Source of the DNA: Candidatus Eisenbacteria bacterium
Lineage (GTDB): Bacteria > Eisenbacteria > RBG-16-71-46 > JAFGJU01
Direction: 5' to 3'
Length of the DNA stretch: 14,068 nt
NCBI GenBank assembly: GCA_026388185.1
Contig: JAPLKG010000001.1
Coordinates: 1 to 14,068, forward strand
A program made the translations under genes and the position numbers. Positions 1 to 6,969 of the stretch are shown here, one piece after another. The notes under the pieces are model-generated. The model did not search any database. It worked only from the letters and a program-made list of their open reading frames with translations, and was not told the origin of the DNA. The stretch's first letter is position 1. The number at the start of each line of letters is the position of its first letter.

Positions 1-1319
1 GTCGCCGTCTCTCCCGTGTAGTACACGTAACCGTCGCTCAACCACCCACTCCAACCACCAGACTCGCACGCAGGAGCATACCTGGCCTGATAGTAGAAGA
101 AGATGTACATCACTATAGGCGAGTAACCAAACCTCTCGCACGAGAACAGCTTGCCAGGCAATCCCGGATGACCTTCAAAATCAACCACCGGGCAATACGC
201 AAAGTTGTCCTGACACAGCGGATGCCCGTAACCAAGGTTGTTCTCATCGTAAAACACCAACACACTGTCCGCCATCTCGCACCAGCCAGCACCAATGTTG
301 CCATAGCAAATATCCTCGCTCAACATAACGGGCAGATCGTTTACGTGCTTCACGTGAGCATAGTCACCGCAACCTGCATAGTAATGCGCCCAACCTGCCG
401 GTAGTGCTCCCTCTGCGACGGCCTCAAAGTTCTCACTGTCAACCGTCGCATTGATCGTGAGTGAATAGTCGTCGATCTCGAGACCACCGCACACGGTCGG
501 ATTGAGACCGTCCTCGTCGGAGTACCCACCGTCAGAATCAAAATTGAACGCGATGCGGAAGGAAACCGGAGGAGTCAACGCTGACAAGTAAGAGTCAACG
601 TCTATAGTCTCCGTACCGCTCACCACATCGGTGTACGTAGCCATCGTGTCGAGGGTCACCCACTCACCGGCGCCAGTGTCATAAATCTGCAGTATGGCGT
701 AACTGTAGTCAAATCCAGCTTCACTCTCGTTGTGGTACTTGTAAACGAGACTGATCTGATCGCTGGCAGCGTAGGTGTAACTCTTCGTGACTACCGTCTG
801 ATACATGCTGTTGCCGTAACCAGTGCCATTATTGTCTTTGTAGCAGAGATTGATGCCCTGTGCGTTCGTCACACCACAGAAGAGCGACTTGGTGCCGGCA
901 AGCACGCACGTCCCGATGTTCAGATACGGGTTAGCGCTCGTGTCACTCGCCACGTGCATGTAGTCCGTTGCCTGTGTGGTGTTGTCGACGCCCCTCCAGC
1001 CGTCCATGAAGAGACCGCTGTGAGGTGTGCCGTTAAAACCGGCGGAGCTAAAACTCCACATCTTCCGGTTCGCCCAACCTGCAACCGCAGGCACCGCAGC
1101 GAGAGGTTCGCCACCCCCCGATATGACCGTTCCACCATAGTAGAACGTGTCCGTGCCCGCCATCGCCGCGTTCAGGCCGAATACATTACCCATCGGGACT
1201 ACGCCGATTGCGTCGTCAATGATGGGGACTCGTCTCTCGATCTCCCTGGCTCCGGCAACAGCCGCTGTCATCGTAATCCCGACGAGCAGGATGAGAAGAC
1301 CCGCTAGCTTTTGTCTCAT
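1..1319 (-). CDS. Large exported beta-sandwich protein (choice-of-anchor/MAM-like), 3' end cut by window edge
   Basis: An uninterrupted minus-strand frame of 439 codons runs from an ATG at 1319-1317 off the left edge, so the C-terminus is missing. The start is set by a strong AGGAGGT ribosome binding site 6 nt upstream and by the signal peptide that follows (MRQKLAGLLILLVG..., cleavage near AVAGA at residues 20-24). The mature part is rich in Gly, Tyr, Asp and Ser with scattered Cys, as in secreted beta-sandwich proteins. Two jelly-roll-like halves are visible: residues about 85-290 (with a GTGYGNSMYQ motif and FDYSYAIL strand) and a second beginning at SENFEAVAEGALPAGW, which resembles the opening of choice-of-anchor J domains. 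No protease motif is seen in the visible part. Likely cell-surface or extracellular. Function unknown; the domain names are recognised from sequence style only. Confidence 0.85.
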   Translation of the reverse strand, partial: MRQKLAGLLILLVGITMTAAVAGAREIERRVPIIDDAIGVVPMGNVFGLNAAMAGTDTFYYGGTVISGGGEPLAAVPAVAGWANRKMWSFSSAGFNGTPHSGLFMDGWRGVDNTTQATDYMHVASDTSANPYLNIGTCVLAGTKSLFCGVTNAQGINLCYKDNNGTGYGNSMYQTVVTKSYTYAASDQISLVYKYHNESEAGFDYSYAILQIYDTGAGEWVTLDTMATYTDVVSGTETIDVDSYLSALTPPVSFRIAFNFDSDGGYSDEDGLNPTVCGGLEIDDYSLTINATVDSENFEAVAEGALPAGWAHYYAGCGDYAHVKHVNDLPVMLSEDICYGNIGAGWCEMADSVLVFYDENNLGYGHPLCQDNFAYCPVVDFEGHPGLPGKLFSCERFGYSPIVMYIFFYYQARYAPACESGGWSGWLSDGYVYYTGETA

Positions 1320-1758
1320 CGGCACACCTCCTACTACCAAGGGAAATCCATGTTTCCTCACCCGAAGCAAACCTCGACCGAGACACTCGGGAGCAAGTCG
1401 AGCTGAGCTTGTCCACCCCAGCTAGAGCGCAAACCCGGTAAGGGTCAAATCCACCAATCGTGCAGGGCCCACGAAACATTGGTGCATCCGTCATTATCAA
1501 AATCAGAAACCGATGTGCTGAGCCACGTTCAATTGACTCACGGCCGTACTATATCACCAAAGTATCGCCGACGCAAGCGAAAATCCTTATCACACAGTTA
1601 CCACATCTCAAGAGACGAGTACCTCTCAGTCACCTGGAGCGAGCAGCCCCGTTAAGCCCAACTTCGTATAGTGAAGAGGATTGTATCCGGAGTGCTCATG
1701 GGAGGAAGGCAAGATTGCTTGGCACACGGATGCACCTGAGCATTTCGGATACAATCAG
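1320..1758. other. Non-coding region between exported-protein gene and IS91-type element
   Basis: No convincing gene was found on either strand; the short frames here have no ribosome binding site and no protein-like composition. It should hold the promoter of the minus-strand gene starting at 1319; a TTGACC-like hexamer on the minus strand at 1448-1443 lacks a good -10 partner, so no promoter is called. The left part of the inverted-repeat cluster next to the mobile element lies at its right end. Confidence 0.6.
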
Positions 1759-1799
1759 TTGAACGAAGCCGTTTCGCTTTGGTCTATGGGGATTGTATC
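1679..1799. repeat. Three alternating GATTGTATC copies forming competing hairpins at the left end of the element
   Basis: Positions 1679-1698 and 1737-1756 form an imperfect inverted repeat (GATTGTATCC..GTGCTCA against TGAGCA..GGATACAATC, about 17 of 20 paired) with a 38-nt loop. The right arm starts with GGATACAATC; a third copy, GATTGTATC at 1791-1799, can pair with the same arm, enclosing the left terminal arm of the IS91-type element (1759-1777). The middle copy can therefore pair with either neighbour. IS91-family ends are known to carry hairpins read by the HUH transposase; assigning this role here is inference. Confidence 0.65.
1759..1777. repeat. Left terminal inverted-repeat arm of the IS91-type element
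   Basis: The minus-strand reading GCGAAACGGCTTCGTTCAA matches the plus-strand sequence at 4248-4266 at 17 of 19 positions, and both point outward from the two-gene element. It contains a small CGAA..TTCG hairpin. It lies downstream of the transposase, the side that carries oriIS in IS91 relatives, so it may be part of the origin end; that assignment is inference. Confidence 0.6.
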
Positions 1800-2023
1800 G
1801 AGGGTCGGGAGGTACGAGCGAGTCTTTTGAGACGGGAGCCGCTTGGATGTTGGAGGAAGAAGCTTAACAGAGTAGTGGATTGTGATGGTGTGAGGGCTCG
1901 ACAGGAGTTCTTGATGAGAAGCTCAGGAGGAGAGCAGATATACTGTGGCCGCGAGGCAGCGCGCGGTGTCTTGCCGGACTTGAGGGCTATAGGATTCATC
2001 GACACGAGATGCATAGTTTCACT
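1778..2023. other. Non-coding end of the IS91-type element downstream of the transposase
   Basis: About 245 bases between the transposase stop and the left terminal arm. A short GC hairpin (CCGCG at 1949-1953, CGCGG at 1962-1966, 8-nt loop) is visible. The minus strand contains CAAGAAC around 1913-1907, which includes both CAAG and GAAC, the tetranucleotides recognised by IS91. This is the expected place for oriIS. The plus-strand open frame across it lacks a ribosome binding site and is not called. Confidence 0.45.
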
Positions 2024-3226
2024 CTACGATGTATTGAACTTTAAAGGGTCGAACCCGGCGAGGCCGAGTGGGTCGAGGGTTTCGACAAGGAGGAGTCGTC
2101 CCTCCTTGCAGGCCGGGCAGAGATCCGGGTGAACCTCTTGGGCGGTTCCGGCTAGCTTGTGTGCGGGAGTCTCGGAGGCTAGGGCGTGCTTGTCGGTTTT
2201 CTGAGCGAGGAGCTTTCTTATGAGCGCGAGCTTCTGCTTTCGTCCCCGATTTGCCAGGAAGCCATAGTGGCGGATGTGCATGAAGCCAGTGGGGAGGACA
2301 TGGAGCAGGAACCTTCGTATGAACTCCACGGCGTCGAGGCTCATCGTTTTCTGGCAATTGCCGTGGGCGTAATCTCTCCACAGAAAGGTAACTTTCCCAT
2401 CTTCGAGCGACAGGAGTCGTTGGTTTGATATTGCGACTCTGTGGGTGTAACGGGCGAGGTACTTGAGTACCAGGCTGGCGCCCCCAAAGGGTGGCTTGGC
2501 GTACACGACCCACTCTGTGGCAGTTAGAGTAGCAATCCACTCTGACCAGTTCTGGGGCTCTCTGAGGTGCTCGAGGGTTCCATGGAGGCTGAGCTTCCCG
2601 GTGCTGTATGCCGCCGTGAGAAGGCCAAGGAACTTCTTGCGGAAAAGGCGGCTTAGAACCCGCACCGGGAGGAAGAAGTTCTTTCTGGATGATATCCATT
2701 GCATGCCATCAGGCGAGATTCCGCCGCCGGGGACGACGCAGTGGACGTGCGGATGGTGGTGCAGGTTCTGACCCCAGGTGTGGAGCACGCTGAGGAAGCC
2801 GACGTCGGCGCCTAGATGCTTTGGATCTTTTGCTATTGTGAGGAGAGTCTCAGAAACGGCACGGAACAGGAGGCCATAGACGAGCTGTTTATTCTGTAGG
2901 GCCAGTGGGCCGAGACTCTGGGGGAGAGTGAAGACCACGTGGAAGTACGGGAGATCAAGCAGCTCTTTCTCCCTCGCCTCAAGCCACTGCGCCCTGGCAG
3001 CGGCCTGGCATTTTGGGCAATGCCTGTCACGGCAGGAGTTGTAGGAGATCTCCTCATGACCGCAGAGATCACATCTTCTTTTGTGGCCGCCCAGGGCCGC
3101 GGTGCGACAGACCGAGATGGCTCGCAGGACTCGTCTCTGACTCGTCGAAGTTGGACCGCAAGCTTCTAGGTACGCGACCCCGTAGCTCCGGAAGACATCA
3201 GCCACCTCCGGCCCACGTTCCCTCAT
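2024..3226 (-). CDS. tnpA: IS91-family transposase (Y2 HUH rolling-circle type)
   Basis: 400 residues, near the usual IS91 transposase length. An N-terminal zinc-ribbon is visible (C52, C55, C65, C70, C73 in RCDLCGHEE...CRDRHCPKC). The HUH metal-binding motif is at residues 156-162 (HHHPHVH, core H160-V-H162). The two candidate catalytic tyrosines are Y256 and Y260 in YLARYTHRVAISN, the two-tyrosine arrangement of IS91 proper rather than the single tyrosine of ISCR elements. The family motif RHYGFLANR follows at 319-327, and a second CxxC (C370, C373) sits near the C-terminus. The enzyme nicks at oriIS and drives rolling-circle-like, single-strand transposition. The ATG overlaps the upstream recombinase stop as TAATG, so translation is probably coupled. 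All key residues are present and the frame is intact, so it could be active. Confidence 0.95.
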   Translation of the reverse strand: MRERGPEVADVFRSYGVAYLEACGPTSTSQRRVLRAISVCRTAALGGHKRRCDLCGHEEISYNSCRDRHCPKCQAAARAQWLEAREKELLDLPYFHVVFTLPQSLGPLALQNKQLVYGLLFRAVSETLLTIAKDPKHLGADVGFLSVLHTWGQNLHHHPHVHCVVPGGGISPDGMQWISSRKNFFLPVRVLSRLFRKKFLGLLTAAYSTGKLSLHGTLEHLREPQNWSEWIATLTATEWVVYAKPPFGGASLVLKYLARYTHRVAISNQRLLSLEDGKVTFLWRDYAHGNCQKTMSLDAVEFIRRFLLHVLPTGFMHIRHYGFLANRGRKQKLALIRKLLAQKTDKHALASETPAHKLAGTAQEVHPDLCPACKEGRLLLVETLDPLGLAGFDPLKFNTS

Positions 3227-4071
3227 TAGCTCTCCGGGGTATGAACCGCTTCCAGCAGGCTTTGCGTTGGCTGAAGAGCCCGTGTCGAGACGTGGAGGTA
3301 GGTGGCTGTCGAGCTGAGGCTGCGATGGCCGAGTAATAGTTGGATGGTGGGCAGATCAGTGCCAGCCTCGAGAAGATGTGTGGCAAAACAGTGACGCATG
3401 GTGTGTGTCGTGACAGGCTTGGAGAGACGAGCCTTCCTGCGGGCACGGGAACAGGCCATTTGGACGACCCTTGTAGAGAGAGGCTGATGTGATGGCCTGC
3501 CGGGGAAGAGCCAGGACTTTGGTTTGTAAACGCTCCAGTATTCCCTGAACGCGGTCAGGGGCGCGGAAGAGAGCGGCACGTAGCGGTCGCGGTTGCCCTT
3601 TGCCTGACGGATGCGGACAAGCATGCTCTCGCTGTCAATGTCTGCGACGCAAAGACCTGTGGCCTCCGAGACCCTTAAGCCGGCGGCATACATAGTCATG
3701 AGTATTGTGCGGTGCTTCAGATTCTCCACAGCCTGGAAGAAAGCCCTGAGCTCACCGACGCTTAAGACAACAGGAAGCCTCTTCTCTCGCCTGGGATAGG
3801 CAATGTGCTCCACGCTTTCCCGTCTGCCGAGTGTCACCTGGTAGAAGAATCGCAGAGCACAGACAGTCTGGTTGAACAGGGCCCAGGAAGCGCGCTTGCT
3901 CTTGACGAGAAAAAGCTGGTAGTCTCGGATGTGTTTAGGGCCAAGCAGGTCCGGGGACTTACCAAAGTGGCTGGCATAGCTTGCAACGCAGCGGGTGTAG
4001 ACATTGATGGTGTTTTGTGAGTAGTTGCGGATACGTAGATCTTCGATCATCCTCTGGCGTAGAGAGCTCAT
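3226..4071 (-). CDS. Tyrosine recombinase of the IS91-type element (XerC/D-like)
   Basis: 281 residues. Residues 1-90 form a SAM-like core-binding domain (RIRNYSQNTINVY...LRFFYQ), the rest the catalytic domain. The catalytic set is complete: R133 (AAGLRVSE), K158 (RQAKGNRDRYVPL), H223-x-x-R226 (HTMRHCFATHLLEAG), H249 (LLGHRS) and nucleophile Y258 (TATYLHV). The AAGLRVSE and LLGH blocks resemble the recombinases that accompany IS91-type transposases and, more distantly, integron integrases; the extra IntI-specific insertion is not seen. The ribosome binding site AAAGGAG sits 6 nt before the ATG and falls in an arm of the inverted repeat at 4080-4141. The stop overlaps the transposase start by one base. 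Probable role is resolution or integration of transposition intermediates; that role is inferred. Confidence 0.92.
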   Translation of the reverse strand: MSSLRQRMIEDLRIRNYSQNTINVYTRCVASYASHFGKSPDLLGPKHIRDYQLFLVKSKRASWALFNQTVCALRFFYQVTLGRRESVEHIAYPRREKRLPVVLSVGELRAFFQAVENLKHRTILMTMYAAGLRVSEATGLCVADIDSESMLVRIRQAKGNRDRYVPLSSAPLTAFREYWSVYKPKSWLFPGRPSHQPLSTRVVQMACSRARRKARLSKPVTTHTMRHCFATHLLEAGTDLPTIQLLLGHRSLSSTATYLHVSTRALQPTQSLLEAVHTPES

Positions 4072-4079
4072 GAGAGACT

Positions 4080-4141
4080 CCTTTCGTGGGGTTAGGGTTA
4101 ACGTTGATGGATCAGCTAGGAGAACCCTACCTCACGAAAGG
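4080..4141 (-). promoter_or_regulatory. Inverted repeat able to sequester the recombinase ribosome binding site
   Basis: 4080-4099 and 4123-4141 are near-perfect inverted copies (outer CCTTTCGTG paired with CACGAAAGG, inner AGGGTT paired with AACCCT, with a small indel), separated by 23 nt. On the minus strand the second arm ends in the AAAGG of AAAGGAG, the ribosome binding site of the recombinase gene starting at 4071. An RNA read in from outside the element would fold the site into the stem, while a transcript starting in the loop would leave it free. This arrangement is known from IS10 and IS50 as protection against read-through activation. Confidence 0.6.
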
Positions 4142-4247
4142 GTCTTGTGCATCTCTACAAATTGAGCTGCACCTAAGGAGCTATCCGGAATCGCTGGGAT
4201 CGTACAAACCCAGCCGGGAAGAAGAACAGATCTCTCGCCTCGCTACC

Positions 4248-4266
4248 GCGAAGCGGTTTCGTTCAA
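4248..4266. repeat. Right terminal inverted-repeat arm of the IS91-type element
   Basis: GCGAAGCGGTTTCGTTCAA matches the reverse complement of 1759-1777 at 17 of 19 positions. It overlaps a tight hairpin ACCGC-GAA-GCGGT at 4245-4257, followed by TTTC. It probably marks the end of the element upstream of the recombinase (the terIS side by analogy with IS91). Confidence 0.6.
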
Positions 4267-4316
4267 TGCCGATTATGGGATGTCGAAACTGGCAAATAAA
4301 ACAGTCCCTCTGAGCG

Positions 4317-5177
4317 TCACATGTTTGCAAGCGCCTTCCTGAGTACCTTGTCCTCGACCATGACGTAGATCTCGGTGGTTGTGATGTGTCTGTGTCCGAG
4401 CGCACGCTGTACCAAATGCAGGTCGCCTGTCTTGGAGTAAAGTCTTGCGGCAAAGGTGCGACGCAGCGAGTGAACCGAAAGTGGTTTTGTAATGCCAGCG
4501 AACCCCAGCCAGTGCTTAAGCCTCAGCTGGACCTGGCGCGGGCCAAGCTTGCCGCCGTTGCGGGAACGGAAGAGCGGTGTTCCATCTGTGGCACTCACGG
4601 CCTTGATGTAGCGAGCCAGCAACTTGCAAAGCCGTGCGTTGAGGAATACAGTCTCCTCTCGTCCACCTTTGGTGTTGATAGTGATGGTTTGCTCGGCAAG
4701 ATTGACGTCGCCCGTGTTCAGACCGACCAGCGAGCCGAGCCTCATGCCGGTCCCAAGCAGGAGCGAGAACATCGCGTGGTCTCTTTTGGCAAGGGCGCTG
4801 TTCGAGTCGGCAATTGCATCGAGCAATCTCCTCGCTTCGTCGATAGACAAGTAGCTCGGTACTCTCCTGTCAGTCGGCGTCGAGCGAATCAGCCTTGCCG
4901 GGTTTTCGGCCAGGTAGCCTGCGTCGGTGAGGAAGCGGAAGAACACTCGCAAGGCAGTCTTGGTCCGATTGATAGTCAGTGCAGACTTAGGCTCGCCGTT
5001 CCCATCAGCAAGAAACCGGGCAAGCTTGTCTGGATTGATGGCCGTGACCGACACATCCGTGCCGAGCCAGCACTTCAGCTTGTCCAGATCCCTGAGGTAC
5101 GCTTGCCTTGTGCGTTCACTCTTGCCATCGGCGCGGAGCTGCGTGTCAAAGCACTTCGTGACTGTGGAAAGCTTCAT
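4317..5177 (-). CDS. Second tyrosine recombinase/integrase (XerC/D-like), outside the IS91-type element
   Basis: 286 residues. Residues 1-100 are a core-binding domain (SERTRQAYLRDLDKLKCWLG...INRTKTALRVFFRFL). The catalytic residues are complete: R146 (GTGMRLGSLVGL), K170 (TKGGREETV), H236-x-x-R239 (HSLRRTF), H262 (LGHRH) and Y271 (TEIYVMV). It differs clearly from the recombinase at 3226-4071, so it is not a duplicate. The start is supported by AAGGAGGTG 5 nt upstream of the ATG. It lacks the extra IntI patch of integron integrases and is shorter than most phage integrases, fitting a Xer-type or genomic-island recombinase. It lies just outside the right arm of the IS91-type element. It is the only other recombinase in the window and so a candidate, by proximity only, for acting on the repeat-bearing region to the right. 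Confidence 0.9.
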   Translation of the reverse strand: MKLSTVTKCFDTQLRADGKSERTRQAYLRDLDKLKCWLGTDVSVTAINPDKLARFLADGNGEPKSALTINRTKTALRVFFRFLTDAGYLAENPARLIRSTPTDRRVPSYLSIDEARRLLDAIADSNSALAKRDHAMFSLLLGTGMRLGSLVGLNTGDVNLAEQTITINTKGGREETVFLNARLCKLLARYIKAVSATDGTPLFRSRNGGKLGPRQVQLRLKHWLGFAGITKPLSVHSLRRTFAARLYSKTGDLHLVQRALGHRHITTTEIYVMVEDKVLRKALANM

Positions 5178-5558
5178 GGTTTCACCTCCTTCTTTGTGGA
5201 TTCTGAGGCTGTGACCATGAACGCTCTCCCGCCAGTGACAGTCAAGCAGGTTAACCGAAGAAACTGCTCGTTTGGGCAGCGTTCAGGGCCTTTCTGCCGG
5301 TGTTTGCCCGCGGGGCCGCCACACAGGCGCCGTGTGGCCGTGTCTACAGGGAGGCAGGTATCTATCCATGCCTAGCCCTTGTGAAGGAGGGCCTGACGCG
5401 CGAAATGGCGCAGATCCTGGCAAAACCGAAGGCCATGGGTGGGAGCGACCAGCTATCCGGACAGCAGGGCTGAGAGGTACTCGCCGATTGCGGGGCTGTG
5501 AGAAGGGTCCCCTCGCCAGACGACATGAAAAGGATTGACATACGAGGTCACATAGTGT
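5178..5558. other. Probably decayed or non-coding region with a start-less open stretch
   Basis: No intact gene is called. Between a TAA at 5252-5254 and a TGA at 5471-5473 there is a plus-strand open stretch of 72 codons without ATG at its beginning. Its composition is protein-like (for example REAGIYPCLALVKEGLTRE and LAKPKAMGGSDQLSG). After the stop, a neighbouring frame continues in similar style (EVLADCGAVRRVP..DDMKRIDIRG). This suggests the frameshifted remnant of a displaced gene. The family is not recognised. The segment also contains one copy of a diverged 49-bp repeat (5469-5517). Confidence 0.35.
5469..5517 (+). repeat. Diverged 49-bp direct repeat, copy 1
   Basis: Aligns without gaps to 9937-9985 at about 37 of 49 positions, sharing GATTGCG and GTCCCCT blocks. 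Both copies lie in gene-poor sequence ahead of a plus-strand gene. Origin unknown; it could be the remnant of a shared decayed gene, since one reading frame gives AERYSxIAxL in both copies. Confidence 0.45.
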
Positions 5559-5801
5559 ATGGTCCTGTGTGGTGACGTCGCTACAGACCTGACCTCTCGG
5601 ATTATAGGACAATCACATCCTCCACAAAGACAGGCCATCTCTCGCGCGACTGATTCCCACAAGGAGTACTTGATTCACGTAATCTCTCACCGAAAGAACA
5701 AGAGCATTCCACCGTGCTACGCCCTTGTTTCTGACTGGAGCGCTTCCGGGTCTTGGTATCGTCTGAAGATGGTGATAGAGAACACCCAAGAGAGGAGGTA
5801 A
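5559..5801 (+). CDS. Possible small hypothetical protein or gene remnant (80 residues)
   Basis: An 80-codon frame from ATG 5559 to TAA at 5799-5801. The C-terminal half (HKEYLIHVISHRKNKSIPP...SGSWYRLKMVIEN) has a believable residue mix and varied codons. There is no clear ribosome binding site at the ATG, and the first 30 residues are less protein-like, so this may be the 3' part of a gene whose beginning was lost in the decayed region upstream. No family is recognised and no signal peptide or membrane segment is visible. It ends just before the nested inverted repeat upstream of the lamin-tail gene. Confidence 0.3.
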   Translation: MVLCGDVATDLTSRIIGQSHPPQRQAISRATDSHKEYLIHVISHRKNKSIPPCYALVSDWSASGSWYRLKMVIENTQERR

Positions 5802-5804
5802 CTG

Positions 5805-5855
5805 GCAGGAAAATTGATTACGTTAGGATCTAACGTTTGCTTCACTGTTTCCTGC
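5805..5855. promoter_or_regulatory. Nested inverted repeats in the leader of the lamin-tail gene
   Basis: Outer arms GCAGGAAA (5805-5812) and TTTCCTGC (5848-5855) are perfect complements. Inside them ACGTTAG (5820-5826) and CTAACGT (5830-5836) form a second perfect dyad around a 3-nt centre. The whole structure ends 25 nt before the ATG at 5881, upstream of its ribosome binding site. It may be an operator, a folded 5' leader, or the terminator of upstream transcription (no U-tract is seen). Confidence 0.5.
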
Positions 5856-5880
5856 ATCTTTGAGAACGGAGGAATTCGAA

Positions 5881-6837
5881 ATGAGTAGGTTTGTCACATT
5901 TCTGATGGTGGTCCTGGTGCTTGGCTTTGCTCTATCCGTGGCTGCTCAAGCGCAGCAGAGCATCGGCGGGCACGACGAGACGACCGAGAACCACAAAGGC
6001 GCACAGTGGGCCGCAGGAGCCCTCGCTACACCCGGGACCGGTCCAGTCGTTGCTGGCACACATCTTCTCCTCACAGAAATCGGCTGGCGAGGGCTCAACG
6101 GGGCGTGTGCAGACTCCACCGAGTTCATCGAGATCTATAATCCTACCTCGAGCACAATTGACTTGTCCCACTACTACGTGTCAGACGTCAATGGGTATTC
6201 AGATCTACCTACGCAGGGAACCATTGACATACTAGCCGCCGGGTCGGACTTTGCCATGAAGTTCCCACCGGGGGCAACCATAGCAGCCCATAGCTATAAG
6301 GTAATAGCCATTCAGGGGCCTCGGTACAAACGCTGCACCGGGCTGGACGCTGACTTTATGATGTGGTCTTCTGGCTGTACCGCCCCACCGCCGGCATGTA
6401 ACCTCACGACTGCCGTTCCGATGGTGGACGTCGCGAGGAACAAGCCGGGGTCGTATCCGACTTATGGCTCATTTACGAATACCGCTGAGTTCGTAGAGCT
6501 ATTTTTCTGGGATGGCATATCGGACCTCGTTTGTGATGTTGACCTTGTATACTGGGGCTCCAGTCCAGGTACCGGTAACTGGCCAACACTCAAGACAAAT
6601 GCCATGTGCCAGGACGGGCCGGATGCAGGCGCTCTGTTGTCGTGCTACGTCAATGACGTTGGTAATCCCGCCGGGTCTCTGGCCCAGGCACTCACTGCTC
6701 CCGCAAGTGGCGCTGGCACTCGCCAGAGAGTCACGGCAGAAGGAGCTGAGGGCGCTAACGGCAACGGCTGTGCACCAGGCGGACCCACTGCTGTCCAGAA
6801 CAGCACCTGGGGTCAGATTAAGGTGCTTTATCGGTAG
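5881..6837 (+). CDS. Exported lamin-tail-domain (LTD) protein
   Basis: 318 residues. ATG 5881 is preferred over a TTG at 5860 because GGAGG lies 8 nt upstream and the signal peptide begins directly (MSRFVTFLMVVLVLGFALSVAAQA, residues 1-24, split here as MSRFVTFLMVVL then VLGFALSVAAQA). Residues about 60-230 match the lamin tail domain style: LLLTEIGWRG, then STEFIEIYNPTSSTIDLSHYYVSD, then AAHSYKVIAI. In bacteria LTDs are found on exported proteins, often next to nucleases or hydrolases, and are thought to mediate binding or anchoring. Several Cys residues (151, 166, 173, 219, 243, 255) suggest disulfides outside the cytoplasm. No FlgD-type C-terminal tail is present. The next gene on the same strand encodes an exported metallo-hydrolase-fold protein 132 nt further on, so the two may act together at the surface; that link is inference. 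Confidence 0.85.
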   Translation: MSRFVTFLMVVLVLGFALSVAAQAQQSIGGHDETTENHKGAQWAAGALATPGTGPVVAGTHLLLTEIGWRGLNGACADSTEFIEIYNPTSSTIDLSHYYVSDVNGYSDLPTQGTIDILAAGSDFAMKFPPGATIAAHSYKVIAIQGPRYKRCTGLDADFMMWSSGCTAPPPACNLTTAVPMVDVARNKPGSYPTYGSFTNTAEFVELFFWDGISDLVCDVDLVYWGSSPGTGNWPTLKTNAMCQDGPDAGALLSCYVNDVGNPAGSLAQALTAPASGAGTRQRVTAEGAEGANGNGCAPGGPTAVQNSTWGQIKVLYR

Positions 6838-6882
6838 TGGTCCGTTGCTGAGTTAGAGCGACTGGCCGTTATGATCTTCGTT

Positions 6883-6927
6883 CCGGGGCTCTTGGCGTAG
6901 CTGGCCAGCGGGCAGAGAGAGCCCCGG
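6883..6927 (+). terminator. Stem-loop between the lamin-tail and metallo-hydrolase genes
   Basis: Perfect 10-bp arms CCGGGGCTCT (6883-6892) and AGAGCCCCGG (6918-6927) enclose a 25-nt loop that itself holds the palindrome GCTGGCCAGC. No T-run follows, so it is not a textbook intrinsic terminator; it could instead protect or attenuate mRNA between two cotranscribed genes. Confidence 0.5.
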
Positions 6928-6969
6928 CCAGATTGGTTCACAGTGCATCCAAGCGGAAGGACGGAGGAA

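Larger units (their letters stand above)
1759..4266 (-). mobile_element. IS91-family insertion sequence with companion tyrosine recombinase
   Basis: About 2.5 kb, bounded by an imperfect 19-bp inverted repeat: 1759-1777 (reverse complement GCGAAACGGCTTCGTTCAA) and 4248-4266 (GCGAAGCGGTTTCGTTCAA), 17 of 19 identical. Inside, on the minus strand, are a tyrosine recombinase (3226-4071) and a Y2 HUH transposase (2024-3226), overlapping by one base. The pairing of an integrase-like ORF with an IS91-type transposase is known from several members of the family. IS91 elements move by a rolling-circle-like mechanism, make no target duplication and favour tetranucleotide targets such as GTTC or CTTG; both arms contain GTTC, so the exact boundary may lie inside the arm. 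The element appears intact. The gene identities are firm; the exact ends are inferred. Confidence 0.8.

Noticed and set aside
1779-2132. 117-residue plus-strand frame at the left end of the IS91-type element
   Set aside because: It starts at a TTG without ribosome binding site, runs into the transposase gene on the opposite strand and shows no recognisable family.
2019-2699. 226-residue minus-strand open frame inside the transposase gene
   Set aside because: It is a shadow frame of the transposase, Pro/Arg-rich and without a ribosome binding site; the transposase frame carries all the family motifs.
4088-4130. Telomere-like TTAGGG/CCCTAA motifs
   Set aside because: They are single copies inside the arms of the inverted repeat, not a tandem array.
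4386-5375. 329-residue plus-strand frame opposite the second tyrosine recombinase
   Set aside because: It is antisense to a clear recombinase gene, has no ribosome binding site and no protein-family signal.
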